From assembly GCF_032452875.1 (NCBI RefSeq), contig NC_083882.1, positions 62,077,614 to 62,141,613 of the forward strand: a stretch of DNA of 64,000 nucleotides, in the 5' to 3' direction. Both the position numbers and the translations under genes were made by a program. Positions within the stretch are counted from its first letter, which is position 1. Every line of letters begins with the position of its first letter. Of this stretch, positions 61,405 to 64,000 are shown piece by piece. Source of the DNA: Bos javanicus. Taxonomy: Eukaryota > Chordata > Mammalia > Artiodactyla > Bovidae. Below the pieces are notes generated by a model. It did no database searches, was not told where the DNA came from, and saw only the letters and a list, made by a program, of their open reading frames with translations.

Positions 61405-63399
61405 TGTACATATAATATACATAAAACATCCTTATCCAGTCGTCTATCAATATATACTTAGGTTGCTTCCATTTCTTGGCTATTGTAAATAATGCTGCAA
61501 TGAACATAGCAGTGCCTATATCTTTTCAAATAAGTGTTGTGTTTTTTTTTTTTTTTTTTTGTTCCTTCAGATAAATGCCCAGAAGTGGAAGTGTGAATTG
61601 TATGGCAGTTCTATTTTTAACTTTTTGAGGAACTTCCATACTGTTTTCCATAGCAGCTGCACCAATTTACAATTCCACCAACAATGTTCGAGGATTTCTT
61701 TTCTCCATCATCCTCACTGACACTTGTTTTTCTGTTATCTTCTTGATAACAGCAATTTATGACAGGTATGAGGTGATATCTCATTGTTTTTTGCATGTCA
61801 TTTTGATTTGCAGGTCCCTGATGATTAGTGATGCTGAGCATCCTTTCATGTGTCTATTAGTCATCTGTATGTCTTCCTTGGAAAAATAACTATTCAGGTT
61901 CTTTGCCTATTTTTTAATTGAATTTCTTGTGTTTCTTGACACTGTGTGAGTTCTTTATATAGTTTGGATATTAATCCCTTCTTGGATACGTCCTTTGCAA
62001 ACATCTTCTCCCATTCAGTATTTTTTTTTTCATTTTGTTGATGGTTTCCTTTGATGTGCAAAAGCTCTTTTGTTTGGTGTAGTCCCATTTGTTTATTTTT
62101 GCTTTTGGTACCCCTGCCTGAAGATCTCCAAAAATATATACTGCTAAGACTAAGGCAGCACGCAGGAAGCATAGTTTTTCTAGGAGTTTTATGGCTTCAG
62201 ACCTTACAGTTAGGTGCAAAATGGAAGCCTGGATCTGTAACCAAGTCAGCAATCAGCAAAAGAACTACTGGACTACTTGACCTTGATGTCTTGAACATCA
62301 TTTCCTAAACCTTTAGCTGACTAGCACAGACTATAAGAGATAAATGATCATTTGTTTATCTTGGAATTACACTTCCCCAAAGGTCAATTTTTACATGGTA
62401 ATATTCTCATTCAAAATGCAAACAAGGAATTCTGTTAAAGAAATAAGTTATAGACAGAAAATGTAATGTTTACCATGTTACTTGCAGAATAAGACTGAAT
62501 ATTAAGGGGAACTGTAGATATAAAGGCTGATCAAAATACAATTACTTTGAATATTAATAACATTCAAATATAAACATAATCAAAAGGAAATGAAGAGTTG
62601 TAGTAATGGTTCTTTAGAGGGAAAAGTGCCATGCTCAGATTAATTTAATTTTACTAATTATAGTCTTTCAAAATATGAGATATGAGATTATAGAACAATC
62701 TTAACTTGATATATTTAATATGGATACACTATTATGATAAAAGTATTTACCTAAACTTCCAGTACATAAACCACTTTAGCCGAATATGAATTCTTTTTTT
62801 CTTTTCCAAAGATGCAATAGCAAAGAGTAGTCTAGGACATTTAGCCATCTTGTCCTGACAGATAACCAATTCACCTTTTTTCCCAGTATATTCTGAAGTA
62901 TTGATTTTACCAAGTGAACTCAGACATGTGTCACACTTATCCAATACAGATCTTTTTCCCTGGAAATGTAGTTTGAACATGAATCAGTCACCTGGCCCTT
63001 CACCTTTAATTCCTATTGCCACTGTCTGTTAATTATTAAAGCTTGTCCATTTCTCCAAATAAGTTATTTTTTAAAATGGAAATACACAGTGACTCCTGTG
63101 AAAAATATATGTTTCTTGGAGAAGCACATAAATGTTCAGTGATTAAATTTCTTCATTAAAATTGCTTCTCTGTGTTGAAAACTAAAGTTGATAAATCCAT
63201 ATTTCAAAGACCTCTAGATATTTTCTTTTAAAACATAGTTCCTTGATGGTAATATTAGCACTTGTAATTCAAACTCCAGTTTGAGGAAGACAACAGAAAA
63301 AGAAATTCAAGCTGAGTGGCATTGTTACAAGGGTCTCCAAATGGAGCAGAGTGTTTTGTCTCTGGCTGAACCCATTGATAGTCACAGAATGACACCCAC

Positions 63400-63570
63400 C
63401 TTGAGCTGCAGGCCTCCTGGGATAAGAGTGTTTGCTGGAAGGCTTTTAATGTGTTGGTAGACATAAGAGGAGAATTGCTCCTGCTCAGCCTGTAATTGGG
63501 GGCCAAGTTTAGAGAGATGACCTCTGTTGCTTTTGATAGCTGTCTGCAATTCATCAATCAGCCTGTTCAC
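63400..63570 (-). CDS. DCDC1: DCDC1 internal exon (first of seven in the window)
   Basis: Reading the minus strand, a pyrimidine-rich acceptor ending cccttcag precedes 57 open codons beginning VNRLIDELQTAIK, and a gtgggt donor follows at 63399. The exon is 171 bp and starts and ends in phase 0. The middle is Gln/Glu/Leu rich and probably helical (QLQAEQEQFSSYVYQHIK). The end, GGLQLK, forms the first strand of a doublecortin domain that continues with IFENGK in the next exon 28 kb away. DCDC1 is a large protein with several doublecortin (tubulin-binding type) domains. Assignment rests on continuity with the downstream exons and on remembered similarity to mammalian DCDC1; no search was run. 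This is an internal exon, so no initiation codon is expected: the first codon is GTG after the splice site. Confidence 0.88.
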
Positions 63571-64000
63571 CTGAAGGGGTTAAATTACAAGCGTTGTTAG
63601 CAAGTAGTAATTGTTGATGTCACACCTATTAGATTTTTGAGTGCCTAGTTTGATGTGAGGGAAATGACTTCAATGTAAGAATCTGAGCACAGATCTATGT
63701 TCAAGTAAAGTGAACAGATGATATATACATTCCTTCATTAACAAATTTTACTTATGGGAAGATTTCTAATTTTGAATTTTAATAATATGGAACAGCTACC
63801 TATTTATAATTGCTTTCTAGATACAGAAAGAAACATATACATCTTACAAGTTTGCCAAGGACTTTTAAGCTGCTTAACAGAATAAGACCTCTCTAAGACT
63901 TTAAATAATCAAATATATGTATCAATGACAATATTTAATTCTATTTTATATACCTTAGTTTCTAGAATATTTTATTTTGCCATCTGTAAGTTACCTTTAA
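63571..64000 (-). other. DCDC1 intron, 3' end
   Basis: The intron upstream of the first exon in this window, ending in the ccccttcag acceptor. No further exon or repeat was recognised. Confidence 0.7.

Larger units (their letters stand above)
60331..62145 (-). mobile_element. Old L1 3' region, reverse, interrupted by SINE and BovB
   Basis: Reverse L1 3' UTR and ORF2 end: acaactttagtttcaggtgt, gtccctgtgctatacattac, accctctggtaaccacg, ttctttttatggttgagcaa, ctgcaccaatttacaattcc and cccttcttggatacgtcc. The part immediately left of the chimeric SINE (about 60,055-60,075) belongs to it. A TG repeat (61,373-61,404) and a poly-T (about 61,541-61,560) are inside. Confidence 0.8.
35295..63399 (-). other. 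DCDC1 intron (28,105 bp)
   Basis: Separates LQLK from IFENGK. It holds four larger BovB pieces (36.3, 41.8, 43.3 and 50.3 kb), the L1 at 51.4-58.9 kb, an old L1 at 60.3-62.1 kb and many SINEs. Unlisted stretches (35,460-36,279, 37,266-38,280, 38,380-39,100, 39,310-39,617, 40,260-41,112, 41,255-41,720, 44,640-47,717, 48,615-50,300, 59,073-60,060, 62,150-63,399) are AT-rich intron with nothing recognised. Confidence 0.75.

Overview
This is mammalian, specifically ruminant (bovid), nuclear DNA. The diagnostic content is dense BovB (RTE-clade) LINE copies, tRNA-headed Bov-tA and Bov-A2 SINEs, and a ruminant-type L1, laid over older mammalian repeats (MIR, L2-like, MER5A, L1M). No bacterial or viral genes, rRNA or functional tRNA genes and no CRISPR arrays were seen. 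Cattle, bison, buffalo, sheep and goat cannot be told apart by eye.

The only host gene supported is on the minus strand: seven consecutive internal exons of DCDC1 (doublecortin domain containing 1, formerly also DCDC5). In transcript order they lie at 63400-63570, 35193-35294, 31692-31855, 28501-28626, 25839-25944, 15068-15184 and 12303-12421. Every intron is GT-AG, every junction keeps phase, and together they give 905 coding bases with no stop. The first three finish in a doublecortin domain (key run IRLFDEHGQEIKN). The last two enter a ricin-B-like (beta-trefoil) segment. Several of these exons are very short and were found by reading splice signals and continuity rather than as long ORFs. 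Exons upstream of 63570 and downstream of 12303 are not identified here, so start and stop codons are absent.

Layout. 1-11,215: a long minus-strand old L1 (L1M type) broken by at least seven younger BovB/SINE insertions. 11,215-16,190: intronic sequence with MIRs and two DCDC1 exons. 16,590-18,750: a BovB copy carrying a nested, 5'-inverted L1. 18,760-35,300: mostly unique intron with scattered SINEs, L2/MIR/MER5A relics and four exons; 32.0-32.6 kb is a candidate regulatory patch with a CTCF-like motif. 35,300-63,400: one 28-kb intron holding four larger BovB pieces, many SINEs and, at 51,381-58,896, a near-full-length but dead L1 inserted inside a Bov-tA SINE. 60.3-62.1 kb: another old L1 3' region with a 5'-inverted BovB inside it. 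63,400-64,000: DCDC1 exon and flanking intron.

The parts work together only as host gene plus intronic parasites: the reverse transcriptase and endonuclease ORFs are decayed retrotransposons, not host genes. The most informative observations are the splice-consistent DCDC1 exon chain, the two 5'-inverted LINE insertions (one L1, one BovB) with clean target-site duplications, and the layered insertion chronology. I found no evidence of a new biological system.
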